Source: Leptodontidium sp. MPI-SDFR-AT-0119
Taxonomy: Eukaryota; Ascomycota; Leotiomycetes; Helotiales; Leptodontidiaceae
Reading direction: 5' to 3'
Assembly: GCA_020726505.1 (NCBI GenBank)
Contig: JAHLEZ010000012.1
Location: 2,418,001 to 2,482,000 of the forward strand
Length of the DNA: 64,000 bases
Positions 47,742 through 56,826 of this stretch are shown here, in pieces. The notes under the pieces are model-generated. The model was not told where the DNA came from. It made no database searches and saw only the letters and a program-made list of their open reading frames with translations. The stretch's first letter is position 1; each line of letters begins with the position of its first letter. A program made the position numbers and the translations under genes.

Positions 47742-49016
47742 TTAAAAATCGCTGTCCTCGACCACTGTGCGCCTGTGCACCTCTCTTTCTGCGTTGCGAA
47801 ATTCCCTCTCTCTATTAAGAGAAATTTGTTCTGTTAGAGTAAAAGGACGCTTCCTTTTCTTAGTTCGCCGACTCGATTTCTTTCTAATGCTTTCCTCCCC
47901 TGTGGCGGGTTGTCTTGTTCGTTGGAGTCTCTCCGCTTTATCTAAAAACTCCGCAAGCTGTGGGTATGTAATTGTAATGCCTAGTATTTCCTTAGATTTA
48001 AAAGTTACTACCTTAGAATTAGCAAAGTAGTCGAGGGGAAGATGTAATGCCTTGGTAGTATTAGTGGCAGATCCATCTAATGATCGGAAAGCTACTAATG
48101 TTAGTCCGATTTCATTAAACGAATTTAATACGTACATCACGGTCAATTACTGCTTCGACATCTAGAGTTTCGAGACCCTCCCCTTTTTCCTTTAAATAGC
48201 GCGGCTTCCACAACGATATTCGAGCTTCCTTGTTCTTCCCGTATCCCAACTCGAACCCCACAATTGCCTTAATATTCGCGTTTAAGTATGGGATATAAGT
48301 CTATGCCGCCTTAAGTAAGTCCTTGCTACCTTGTGAGCATGCTATCTGATATACCACGCCAGGATACTCGGCTTCGTCATGTTGAAACTGGTCATTAGGC
48401 TGTCGTTGGATATAGGGTTGATCCATTTCGGTGTTATCGTCCGAATTATAATCTCGTAGTTATATGCTTCCGGACCTCACGCTGGAAATTCGTGCTGCAA
48501 ATGTGGCGGCTTTGTCATTACCGGTTTTGATGCGTTGTAGTTGAGCTTTAGTTTCTTCTAACACCTGTTCTGAGAAACTTTCGTGGATTGTTGTTAGCAT
48601 ACGTAGTATGTATAAAGCCTTCTCTAGAGGATTATATTCCAATCTATCTATCTTGGTCAGGTTGACTTTTGTATTAGGGGAGTAGTATTTATAGTGGCAT
48701 ACCTAAGTTTGTCGTTCACGAATTTTTGCAATTCCGGAAGCTGTTCTAGCCTTACTAAAAGATTCCTATATTCCGACGGCCTGACCTTTAACTCTTGCGA
48801 CTGATTCATAAAACTATAGTGGCGGCGTTGTTTAATTAAGTCTAGCACCGCAGAGACTGGGGACTGCGGATTAAGTGTTAACGGCAATTCATCAGTTGCT
48901 GGAGGTGTTAAAGACAATCGGATCTGCCTTTCCGGCGGTGTACCATCAGAAGATTCTAGGACAGTCGGTGTCGAAGCTGAGAATCTCTTCTCGTCATTTA
49001 TTACTTGGCCGTTCAT
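47742..49016 (-). pseudogene. TE-associated fungal family with nuclease-like core, RIP-damaged
   Basis: Exon 1 runs from ATG 49016 to 48703 and joins via a 59-nt intron (48644-48702) to exon 2 at 48643, giving KLRLEYNPLEKALYILRM in frame. Next come FSEQVLEETKAQLQRIKTGN, EAEYPGVVYQIACSQGSKDL, AIVGFELGYGKNKEARISLW and RPFTLTEQ. TAA at 48460 and a later TAG replace Gln, and a one-base shift near 48130 moves the frame to NEIGLTLVAFRSLDGSATN, ending at 47742. The YPGVV-E-S pattern with a following VVG-D/E-L-KEA strand resembles PD-(D/E)XK (Uma2-like) nuclease folds; this is a tentative structural inference. The family is common in repeat-rich fungal regions. Confidence 0.5.
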
Positions 49017-49566
49017 GAGCTTCGATGTTTGTGTTACATTGTTAATGCGAGAAGCCGTCACATTACCGGATAGATGCAGTCTCTTTGGTAATCCGATCGC
49101 CTGTGAGCTTTATCACGTGGATTGGTAACCAGCCACAAGCTTGGCAAAGTAATTATATAAGCGAAATCACGTTAACCACCAGTGGCTGTCATTATTCCTC
49201 GTGACAGATTTTTACATAAGTGCCAGCTTCCGGCTCACACGAAGCCTTCGAAATTGATTTGAATTTTAGAATTCAAGGAAGAGGCGTTAGAATGACGGTT
49301 GGGGAGTGCTAAGTGGATGAATTCGACAAAGTTCCAGCCGTAGCGCACAGACAGCGCAGACCGCCCGGGTAAACACGTGACGGTACCGAAGCCAAGACTG
49401 AGGCTGGTCAAACTTGGCACCATTTCCATCAACCAACCACTCACTCTTCAGTTACGACAACATCAAACTAGGCAGGTCTCGACACTTGAGCTGACGTAGA
49501 ACATAATCCAAAGGTAAGTTGCAAGGTGACCAAGAACCCACTGATGAGCCACTGATGGTCAGATAG
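49017..49566. other. Intergenic; possible upstream exon of next gene
   Basis: A GTAAGT donor near 49514 followed by a CAG acceptor near 49560 suggests a 5' intron of the plus-strand pseudogene. Otherwise nothing recognised. Confidence 0.4.
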
Positions 49567-50623
49567 CCATTATCGTGTCCGATGTCGAGTCTGCTACATT
49601 CTCCATTATGAGCTAAGGCTAGTCGAAATGCTTATCCAGAGAGCTACCTCGAATGCGACTGCTCACGGAATACTGGCCTCGCTTACCGCAAATATCTCGT
49701 ATGCCGGGCGAAACATCCTACAAAAAGCCATCGATTTGATCTTGCGGGGGCTATAGACTTGCCTCCAATGGATAGCTTATTGGAGTTGTCAGGCGATAGC
49801 CACTCTCTGGCGAACTTTGAGGATTTCAGAACTACTACAAACCATTCATCTGATATTGCTTCGAATTCTTAAGTGGTGCGGCATTGCCTTAACAACTACT
49901 ATCGGCGTCACGGTTATAGTGCATATCGGATATTGGGGTCTGCTTAAGCTTTTGGAGATTTACAATGAAAGCCGTGTGAGGAGACTTGAGGATAAACAGC
50001 AGAACAAGGAGAGAAAGCGACGTGCGGAATACCTAAGTGAGCTCTACGATGTACAGGCCCAAAGTTTTGTCTCACCGCCTTTTTCTGCCCACGTATTTTG
50101 GAGTGACATGGCGGTGAGACAAAACTTTGGGCCTGTACCTTCGTATGCGAGGCAAGCCGCAGAAGCTGCAACAATGAAAGAGGCTAGATTACGGCGAGCC
50201 CGAGAAGATCAAGCTATAAAGGACAAGCTCAGGAGAGATGAGGAGAAGAGGAGGATACAAGCCAGAGCAGATTATGTGAATTGGGAAAAGGAATACGACA
50301 CCGTCTTTCGGGACAAATCCTCGATGACCAAATTCCCATTTCCACCACTCCCGCGATATACAAATACGGACTGCCCGAGGTTTCTCAAAATCCCTGTAGC
50401 AGCGTACTAACACAATGTTAAGCAGTTCTTTAAAGGATCTGGCAATGACTCGCTGGAAGTTCTCAAGCGTCAGCGACTCCTTTGGCACAAGGACCAGTTC
50501 GCGTCCTGCCCAGTAGCCCTAAGACCAGAGTTTATACGACTTGCGAATTCCTTGCCTGTGGTACTGGACCCATAGTACGAAGTACTTAAAAGCGAACAGG
50601 CAAATTCTTTGAGTGTCGGTTAA
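49567..50623 (+). pseudogene. Membrane/coiled-coil protein with J-like C-terminus, RIP-damaged
   Basis: One frame is coherent throughout: YILHYELRLVEMLIQRAT, NILQKAIDLILRGL, TAG at 49754-49756 (Gln), a membrane segment (KWCGIALTTTIGVTVIVHIG), then a charged coiled coil (NESRVRRLEDKQQNKERKRR; ARLRRAREDQAIKDKLRRDE). TAA at 50408-50410 (Gln) is followed by VKQFFKGSGNDSLEVLKRQR and LLWHKDQFASCP. TAG at 50573 and TAA at 50621 close the gene. The LK-R-LLWH-D-F pattern resembles the J-like C-terminal motif (WHPD-F) of a fungal coiled-coil family. An 88-bp hairpin sits inside the frame at 50051-50138. First ATG in frame is 49628. Confidence 0.55.
50051..50138. repeat. Perfect 29-bp inverted repeat (hairpin), 30-bp loop
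   Basis: The left arm 50051-50079 starts gtacaggcccaaag and the right arm 50110-50138 is its exact reverse complement. No mismatch is present, although the host gene carries stop mutations, so the arms are recent or maintained. No clear target duplication is visible. It looks like a foldback/MITE-like insertion or inverted duplication. Confidence 0.9.
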
Positions 50624-51115
50624 AGAGGAGAGGCTAGGCAGAGGAGCTATCGACCACTGACCTTGTTGAAAAACATAATTTCTAGACCCTAGTTGACTCT
50701 GCGAGCGGCGTTGTCGATGATGAAAAGATTCTACGGATATAATTTGGAAGGCAAGCATAAATTTGGCCCTAAAAATCGATGGTTTCTGTTCATACAGTCG
50801 CTTATAAAATCGGCTTCCCCTCCACACTCGCTAGATTATGAGCCCTACCTACCAAACGGGGCTTAGAGCAATATCATGGAACTACCAAGCAACATGCAGG
50901 CCGCGATAGCTTTGGCCTCCCCAAAACTGTATACTAGGTATAATATAGTTCACTTGCAAAATTGGTTTCACTTTAATTCGCCTTATCAACATGAGATCGC
51001 TTCATCCAAGTAACTTAGGTGACTCGGCTGCTTTACCTCGCTTCGCTTCGCCCCTTATGCCCACCCCTTTGCCGCGCACTATGCCCAGTATAGCTCTCTC
51101 TAGCCCCTTCAACAA
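50624..51115. other. Intergenic, convergent 3' flanks
   Basis: No gene supported. A C/T-rich segment at 51040-51110 directly precedes the stop of the minus-strand ankyrin gene. Confidence 0.4.
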
Positions 51116-53569
51116 CTATTGATTGCCTTGCAACTCGAAGTATATTGCTGTTATAAAAACAGCCCAACAGGCTATTACCAGAGCACCGATCGCGAATCCA
51201 CTCGAAACATCGTTCTTTCCAACCGAATAGGCCACAGAGATGACGAAAGCAAGTGCGACTATAGCTGCAGTTAATCGCGAAATCCTCTGCTTCTGTATAC
51301 CTTCAATGACCAAGATGCCCCACCCGTAAATTGGTTCACCATCTGGTCGTGTCCGTAGACACGCTCTCTCTAGTTTCTCATCAACCTTTTTCGGCAGGCG
51401 GTTAAGCCACATTGTCTGCACTGCTGGAGTTATACCCCTCGGGCACTCCCATAAGTGGAAAAACAGACTGGAGGGGATAGGAGGATGAGTAAAACCTGAT
51501 GAGGTTATAGTATGTTGCTCATATCTGCGCGTTGCAACTAGGTCACCCATGTTCTCCATTTGCGCGCAAAGTGTACAATCGGGCGAGCCAGCGATAGGGT
51601 AAACATGTTTGAGACCTTCGACAGCAAATTGGATATACTTGATATCCACGGGTTGGGCGAAAATTCTTTTGATAAAGTTGACCTGGGAGCTGCGACATGC
51701 TTCGTAGGCCATTTGAAAGCTATGGAATATCTGAGTGTCTTTAGGGATCGAGGATATGTCAACCTCCTGGTAAACCGTTTGGAATGGACCGCTATCGACA
51801 CACAATGCCACGAATTTTGGACCTGAATTCATGGGAATTGACGGAGAGCCTGCTACATTGATACTACTAGCTCTCGGGTTTGACGTATCAGCGACGAATT
51901 CTTGAGATGCGTTAATAAAAGAACTTCGTGTTGGTAGAGGCATGGCGGATCTTGGAGGCACTAGCAGTACGGAACTTGAGGGGGTGTTTTGCTCTGAGCC
52001 TTCTGGCGATCGCTTGGCTCCGTAACCACTCTGCGTGACGACAAATCCGTGGGTTTGGATTTCAGTCACAAGCTTATCAATTTCTTCATTGTTACCTCGA
52101 AAATCTCCATAAAGCGGCATACCGCAGTTACATTGCCATTCCAGTCGACGATATCCAATATCTGGCTTAGGACGTAGAAGCCGAAGCACATGCAGGTGAA
52201 TTTGGTGTATGATGCCAGGACTGCTAGAACTAGGCTTCGCAAAAGCCTCTAGTCTGGGTTCGAAATTCTTCAAACCTTTCGGTAGGCCGGTTCCTGGCCA
52301 GCGAGCAGATGCGCTTGAATTTGATGTCTGATCATCTTCATCCGTCGAGTCAACCTTGGTATTGCCTGTCTTGAGTAATAAGCTGACAAGGGTCTCGTTT
52401 CTGCTTTGAGCAGCCCACCAAAGCGGCGTCCGACCGTCCTTATCCTTCCAATTGACCTCAACCTGGCTTGTCTCGAGCAGCAGCTTAACCACGGCCTCAT
52501 GCCCCTTCTGAGCAGCCCACGAAAGCGACGTCCGACCATCCTTATCCTCCCAATTGACCTCAACCTGGCTTGTCTCGAGCAGCAGCTTAACCACGGCCTC
52601 ATGCCCGTGTTGAGCAGCCTTTAGCAACGGTGTTTCACTATATTTATCCTTCGTATCGACCTCAACCTTGCCAGTTTCGAGCAGCAGCTTAATTATAGTC
52701 TCATGACCATTCCTTGCTGCTTTCGACAACGGCGTCTGATGATATTCATCCTTCGTATCGACCTCAACCTTGCCAGTTTCGAGCAGCAGCTTAATTATGG
52801 CCTCATGACCATGCCTTGCTGCTTTCGACAACGGCGTCTGATGATATTTATCCTTCGTATCGACCTCAACCTTGCCAGTTTCGAGCAGCAGCTTAATTAT
52901 GGCCTCATGACCATGCCTTGCTGCTTTCGACAACGGCGTCTGATGATATTTATCCTTCGTATCGACCTCAACCTTGCCAGTTTCGAGCAGCAGCTTAATT
53001 ATGGCCTCATGACCATGCCTTGCTGCTTTCGACAACGGCGTTTGATGATATTCATCCTTCGTATCGACATGAACCTTTCCAGTTTGGAGTAGCAACTTGA
53101 CCACTGCCTCATGTCCATTTTTTGCCGCCTTGGACAATGGCGTCTGACCATACCTGTCCTTCAAATCTACCTGGGCCTTCCCAGTTTCGAGTAGCAGTTT
53201 GACAGCCTTAGTATGGCCTCCTTCTGCTGCGACATGAAGAGGTGTGGACAGGTCATCTCTTTGTATATTGACGCTGGCCTGGGCAGCGAGAAGAGCCTGG
53301 ATAGTCTCTGTATGTCCTCCTGCTGCTGCGACATGAAGAGGTGTGGACTGGTCAGCTGTTCGTGCATCGACGTTGGCCTGAGCAGTGAGAAGAGTCTTGA
53401 CAGTTGCTTCGTGTCCGTTTCTAGCAGCCCTCAATAGCGGCGTCCAACCAATCTTATCGTGTAGATCAACTTTGATATTGCTAGTGTCAAGCAGTAGCTT
53501 GACGACAGCCTCGTTCCCATCCTCAGCAGCCCTCGAAAGTCGATCTAAGTTCAAGGTAGAATCCATCAT
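51116..53569 (-). CDS. Ankyrin-repeat protein with C-terminal double transmembrane module
   Basis: A single uninterrupted 817-codon exon. Residues about 1-400 are tandem ankyrin units of 34 residues. Several are almost identical in sequence (HGHEAIIKLLLETGKVEVDT), the rest more diverged (GHTETIQALLAAQASVNIQR). A Ser-rich linker follows, then a conserved fungal module: LRLLRPKPDIGYRRLEWQCN-CGMPLYGDFRGN, KFVALCVDSGPFQTVYQEVD, MWLNRLPKKVDEKL and YGWGILVIEGIQKQR. Two membrane helices end the protein (TAAIVALAFVISVAYSVG, AIGALVIACWAVFITAIY). This WGI-EG plus two-helix module is also found fused to NLR-like and zinc-finger proteins in ascomycetes. Probable membrane-tethered recognition or signalling protein; function unproven. 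Intact. Confidence 0.82.
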   Translation of the reverse strand: MMDSTLNLDRLSRAAEDGNEAVVKLLLDTSNIKVDLHDKIGWTPLLRAARNGHEATVKTLLTAQANVDARTADQSTPLHVAAAGGHTETIQALLAAQASVNIQRDDLSTPLHVAAEGGHTKAVKLLLETGKAQVDLKDRYGQTPLSKAAKNGHEAVVKLLLQTGKVHVDTKDEYHQTPLSKAARHGHEAIIKLLLETGKVEVDTKDKYHQTPLSKAARHGHEAIIKLLLETGKVEVDTKDKYHQTPLSKAARHGHEAIIKLLLETGKVEVDTKDEYHQTPLSKAARNGHETIIKLLLETGKVEVDTKDKYSETPLLKAAQHGHEAVVKLLLETSQVEVNWEDKDGRTSLSWAAQKGHEAVVKLLLETSQVEVNWKDKDGRTPLWWAAQSRNETLVSLLLKTGNTKVDSTDEDDQTSNSSASARWPGTGLPKGLKNFEPRLEAFAKPSSSSPGIIHQIHLHVLRLLRPKPDIGYRRLEWQCNCGMPLYGDFRGNNEEIDKLVTEIQTHGFVVTQSGYGAKRSPEGSEQNTPSSSVLLVPPRSAMPLPTRSSFINASQEFVADTSNPRASSINVAGSPSIPMNSGPKFVALCVDSGPFQTVYQEVDISSIPKDTQIFHSFQMAYEACRSSQVNFIKRIFAQPVDIKYIQFAVEGLKHVYPIAGSPDCTLCAQMENMGDLVATRRYEQHTITSSGFTHPPIPSSLFFHLWECPRGITPAVQTMWLNRLPKKVDEKLERACLRTRPDGEPIYGWGILVIEGIQKQRISRLTAAIVALAFVISVAYSVGKNDVSSGFAIGALVIACWAVFITAIYFELQGNQ
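52688..53097 (-). repeat. Near-identical 102-bp tandem repeats coding ankyrin units
   Basis: Four consecutive copies share long identical runs such as caaccttgccagtttcgagc and gcttaattatggcctcatga. They encode the KVEVDTKDKYHQTPLSKAAR unit. Low divergence even at synonymous sites indicates recent amplification or gene conversion. Confidence 0.9.
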
Positions 53570-54429
53570 AAGGAAGTTGTGGCCTATATCGCATGCTCAT
53601 GCGTCGAAAAATAGGAAGATGGCGACTCCTGTAACTGCTAAGCAGCCAAGGTTAATGTGACTTAATGACTATAAAAGAGGGGTGATAAGTCCTAAGATTG
53701 CAAATATGATGAGGCTGAAGCGTACCCCTAGTTGCTGAAGAAGTTGGCGCTGGAATATAAAATTTAAGGTACAGGGAGGCTCAATGGTGTCGTGATCTGC
53801 CTGTCGCTTGACCGTCGCGTGACATTGGGCTTAGCTCCTTCTGGCGGGTGGGGCTCAGAATTCACCAAATTGGGCAGTGGGAACAAGCTATTGACGCTCG
53901 CTCACGAGGATGGATGCTAGGACAAATTGATGTGGCTAGTTCACTAGCGCGGGTGATGGCAGCGTCATCCTTCAGCATCTGTCTTGGGAAGGCTACCCTC
54001 TCGACCTCCTCTACCACTGTCGCCTCAGCGCCTCTTCGCTATTGAAAGCTCAAATATTGAAGGACGGGGCGTGCACTGCTGAATCCCGTAAGTCTCCTGC
54101 AAGGCCACTTCAGGGGAGTTAGCTAACCACCAGACGTAACTGGCTGGGATTGCTGAATTTTCCTGCAAGTGCATGAGTTGCACTTGGCTTGGTTGGCTGA
54201 GCTGGCATGGCTCCGAAATCGTGCAGTCTGGTCTCTGGTCTCATGGCTTGTTCCGAGAAGCTGGCTCGCTTGGCTGGGTTAGGTTACAACGCCATGCGTT
54301 CCTTTCATTCGTCGGCGTGCACCAAGGGCTGAAGGGCTGAAAGTAGCACGGCAACTGCTGTCATTCCACGAAGACCGTCCTATATGAACGTCTCAACTAC
54401 CTGCTTTTGATAATGCTCTCTCTCCTTTC
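53570..54429. promoter_or_regulatory. Intergenic region between divergent genes
   Basis: Contains the upstream regions of the ankyrin gene (minus) and the membrane protein gene at 54430 (plus). A ttggctggctgg-rich low-complexity patch lies at 54180-54290. No specific motif is claimed. Confidence 0.35.
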
Positions 54430-55370
54430 ATGACGGAAATCATGGGACTGTTCTTACTATTCAATATTATTCTACTCGCCCAACCGGCTCTCCAAGCCGC
54501 GAGTTGCTATTACCCCGACGGCACTTTCGTTTCGTTCGACTCACCATGTTTTCCCGATCAAGAAACAAGCTTCTGCTGTGGCCAAGGCCACACTTGCATG
54601 TCGAATAATCTTTGTCGATGGCCGGACTCGCAGATGCCATATCCATTGGCCTACATTCGAGGGAGTTGTACGGATCCGAGCTGTAGGTTCAAGCCTCTCA
54701 TGAGGAACTTAACGCTGAAAGAAAAACAGGGAATAGCCCTGAATGCGGCGATGTGTGTAAAGCAGGTAAGCTGGAATGTATCGCAGAAATGGAAGGGTAG
54801 GATGCTGATCAAGGAATATTGACAGTCTTGCCGTCACAATATGATCCCATCGTCGCTTGCCCAGGTAGCGAGTTCTGCTGTGATAGTGGATCGAGTAACG
54901 TCTCTTCGTGTTGCGGTGTCACAAATACAACTGCAAATCCGATTTATCGACTCGAAGCTGCGTCAACAGTGACTGTTATTGGAGTGTCGCCTACCCCTTC
55001 TGTGACTGTATCCGTTTCGATCGCTACAATAACTACCACCTCGATGTCTACACCCTCAAATTCGAGTGATAGCAATGGTGGTGGAAGCATTGGCACTGGA
55101 GCAAAGATAGGCATTGGAGTCGGTGTGGGCGTGGGGGTTGTCTTGATACTGGCAAGCATCGGGCTCTTGTTTTGTGTGAGGAGGAAGAGAGTTGGGGGTG
55201 CGATACACCAACAAGTAGCTCCTGGTTCACTTGAGCAGCACCATAATGTCATACCGAAGGCAGAACTTCCTGGAGTGTCAGCAGATGTTTTGTATAATAA
55301 TGCGCCGAAACAGAAGGGAGATGAAGGATGGCGGGTCAATTCTGGCCAAAAATTACAGGAAATGCCTTGA
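54430..55370 (+). CDS. Secreted-type I membrane protein with Cys-rich ectodomain
   Basis: Signal peptide (MGLFLLFNIILLAQPALQA), then a Cys-rich ectodomain (SCYYPDGTFVSFDSPC, FCCGQGHTCMSNNLCRW, YIRGSCTDPSC, later CPGSEFCCDSGSSNVSSCCG). A Ser/Thr stalk follows, a membrane helix (KIGIGVGVGVGVVLILASIG), then RRKR and a short cytoplasmic tail. A short intron is needed. The acceptor is at 54800; the donor is either 54757 (44 nt, 298 residues) or 54766 (35 nt, 301 residues). Both keep frame, and the longer intron is more plausible. This is a recurrent fungal family of surface proteins with a YFPDG...C..D...CC start; function unknown, perhaps wall sensing. Intact. Confidence 0.75.
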
Positions 55371-56826
55371 CTGAGCGTGCTCAGTAGCGACTCTCCTTTA
55401 TCTTTATGACTCAACGGTTTGAGATTTTTTTGTTGCAAGACCTGACTGAGATTATGGTGAGCGAAAACAAAATATACAATGGTATACATTACCCAGCTCT
55501 GGCCGAATGTTTGTAAATGCCTCGACTTTTGTAGAACATTATTTTATGTGGCTTAACAGCCAAACGTGCATACCGCCTTATGTAGCCTAACTTAAACCTA
55601 TTCACACCAAAGAAGCTTCTGAGCATATGCCGCTACAGCCCCCCTAGTCGAAGTTCCCGAAAGTCGTCATAGGAAGTGTAATCGCACATCTAAAGTGGTT
55701 AGTATTGACTTGATAGAAGGATATCGGGAGATTCTTTAGGAAGGACTCGAGTCAAGGGCACAAGGACAATCCCCTGTAGGCGGGGCTGCGGAAATCTCGG
55801 ATATTGATCCTGTTCTAGACACGTGGGTTCGGGATAATTTCTCTGAAATCATGGAAGAATGCAAGGACAAGATCATGGTACGATGCACTATATCTCAATC
55901 TCGCATTCTTGCGTTCGTTTCCTCGCACCCTGGGCGTGCATGCATGATGCACAAACAATCCCAGCAAGTTCCGGAGCAGATGCCAAGAAAGGAAGAAAAG
56001 CAAAAGTTAAATTCACGGGAGCGTTTTCAGCTCGTCTAGTGCCTCCGCACCTCCGCACCTCCGTACCTTACTTACCAAGCACGCAATTACAGGTACCAAT
56101 ATCCGAGCTGTTGTTGTCACTAATAGGGGCGATTTGAAGCCCTTTTTGCTAGCTATGCACACCGTACAGTGAAGCGATTGATTGGCGGTATCAATAGATA
56201 CATGCAGTATGACTTGAATTATTTTTATTGGCAGCTCTAAGTCACCGGCTGGAAGGGTCTCTGGAGCCTACCCCTCAGTAGAGGCGGGTTCATCCTTCGG
56301 TAACCTTAACTAATCACTAATCACTATCTCGCCAAAGCTGCATGGACTGACATTTCCAAGGCACAGCAGTGAAGCGAGACACGCGAAGGATCACTGAATC
56401 CCACGTGGATGTACGGAGTACAAGTACGAAAGGGGCTTACAGGCCTGGCAAAAAACCCACCCCGTTCCCAATGGCAGCTTCGGGATTCCCCCCCGCAGGT
56501 CAAATGTAACCCCGGAGGTCCCGTACAGTAAGGTTCGTTTAAGGCGGGCCGTCTGCAGTGTTTGTCAGTATTACGATATGCAGGAACGGGACAATGGGAA
56601 AAAGAAAGGAAGGGAGAGGAGGAGATCTGAAAGAGGGGTTGTGGGTTGTCAACAGAGAGAGGTACATAAGCTCTCATTCCCACTGCACTGGACAAGAACC
56701 ACCACTGCCATCAGCGGCCAGCGACTTCACTCACAAAGTCAAGTCTGAGTTAGTCGTTGTAACCTCATCTAAGGAATCGGAATCTTGAACCTTACTCTAC
56801 AGCAAGGTTAACCTTAGATTTTCAAG
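55371..56826. other. Intergenic with one weak gene remnant
   Basis: Includes a possible remnant at 55684-55876 (separate entry) and a cctccgcac short repeat at 56042-56065. The right end is the promoter of the GMC oxidoreductase. Confidence 0.4.
55684..55876 (+). pseudogene. Possible gene remnant
   Basis: A frame reads TSKVVSIDLIEGYREIL, TAG, EGLESRAQGQSPVGG, ISDIDPVLDTWVRDNFSEIM, EECKDKIM, then a GT donor. The single TAG sits where Gln fits. Short and unrecognised; coding coherence is suggestive only. Confidence 0.3.

Noticed and set aside
52703..53092. Plus-strand open frame of repeated FILRIDLNLASFEQQLN units
   Set aside because: It is the antisense shadow of the tandem ankyrin repeats at 51116-53569; the repeat itself keeps the opposite strand open.
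52688..53097. Direct repeats resembling a CRISPR array
   Set aside because: Units are contiguous 102-bp coding repeats without spacers, in a eukaryotic genome.
56324..56695. 123-codon minus-strand frame upstream of the GMC oxidoreductase
   Set aside because: No conserved motif or splice context; lies in a likely promoter region.
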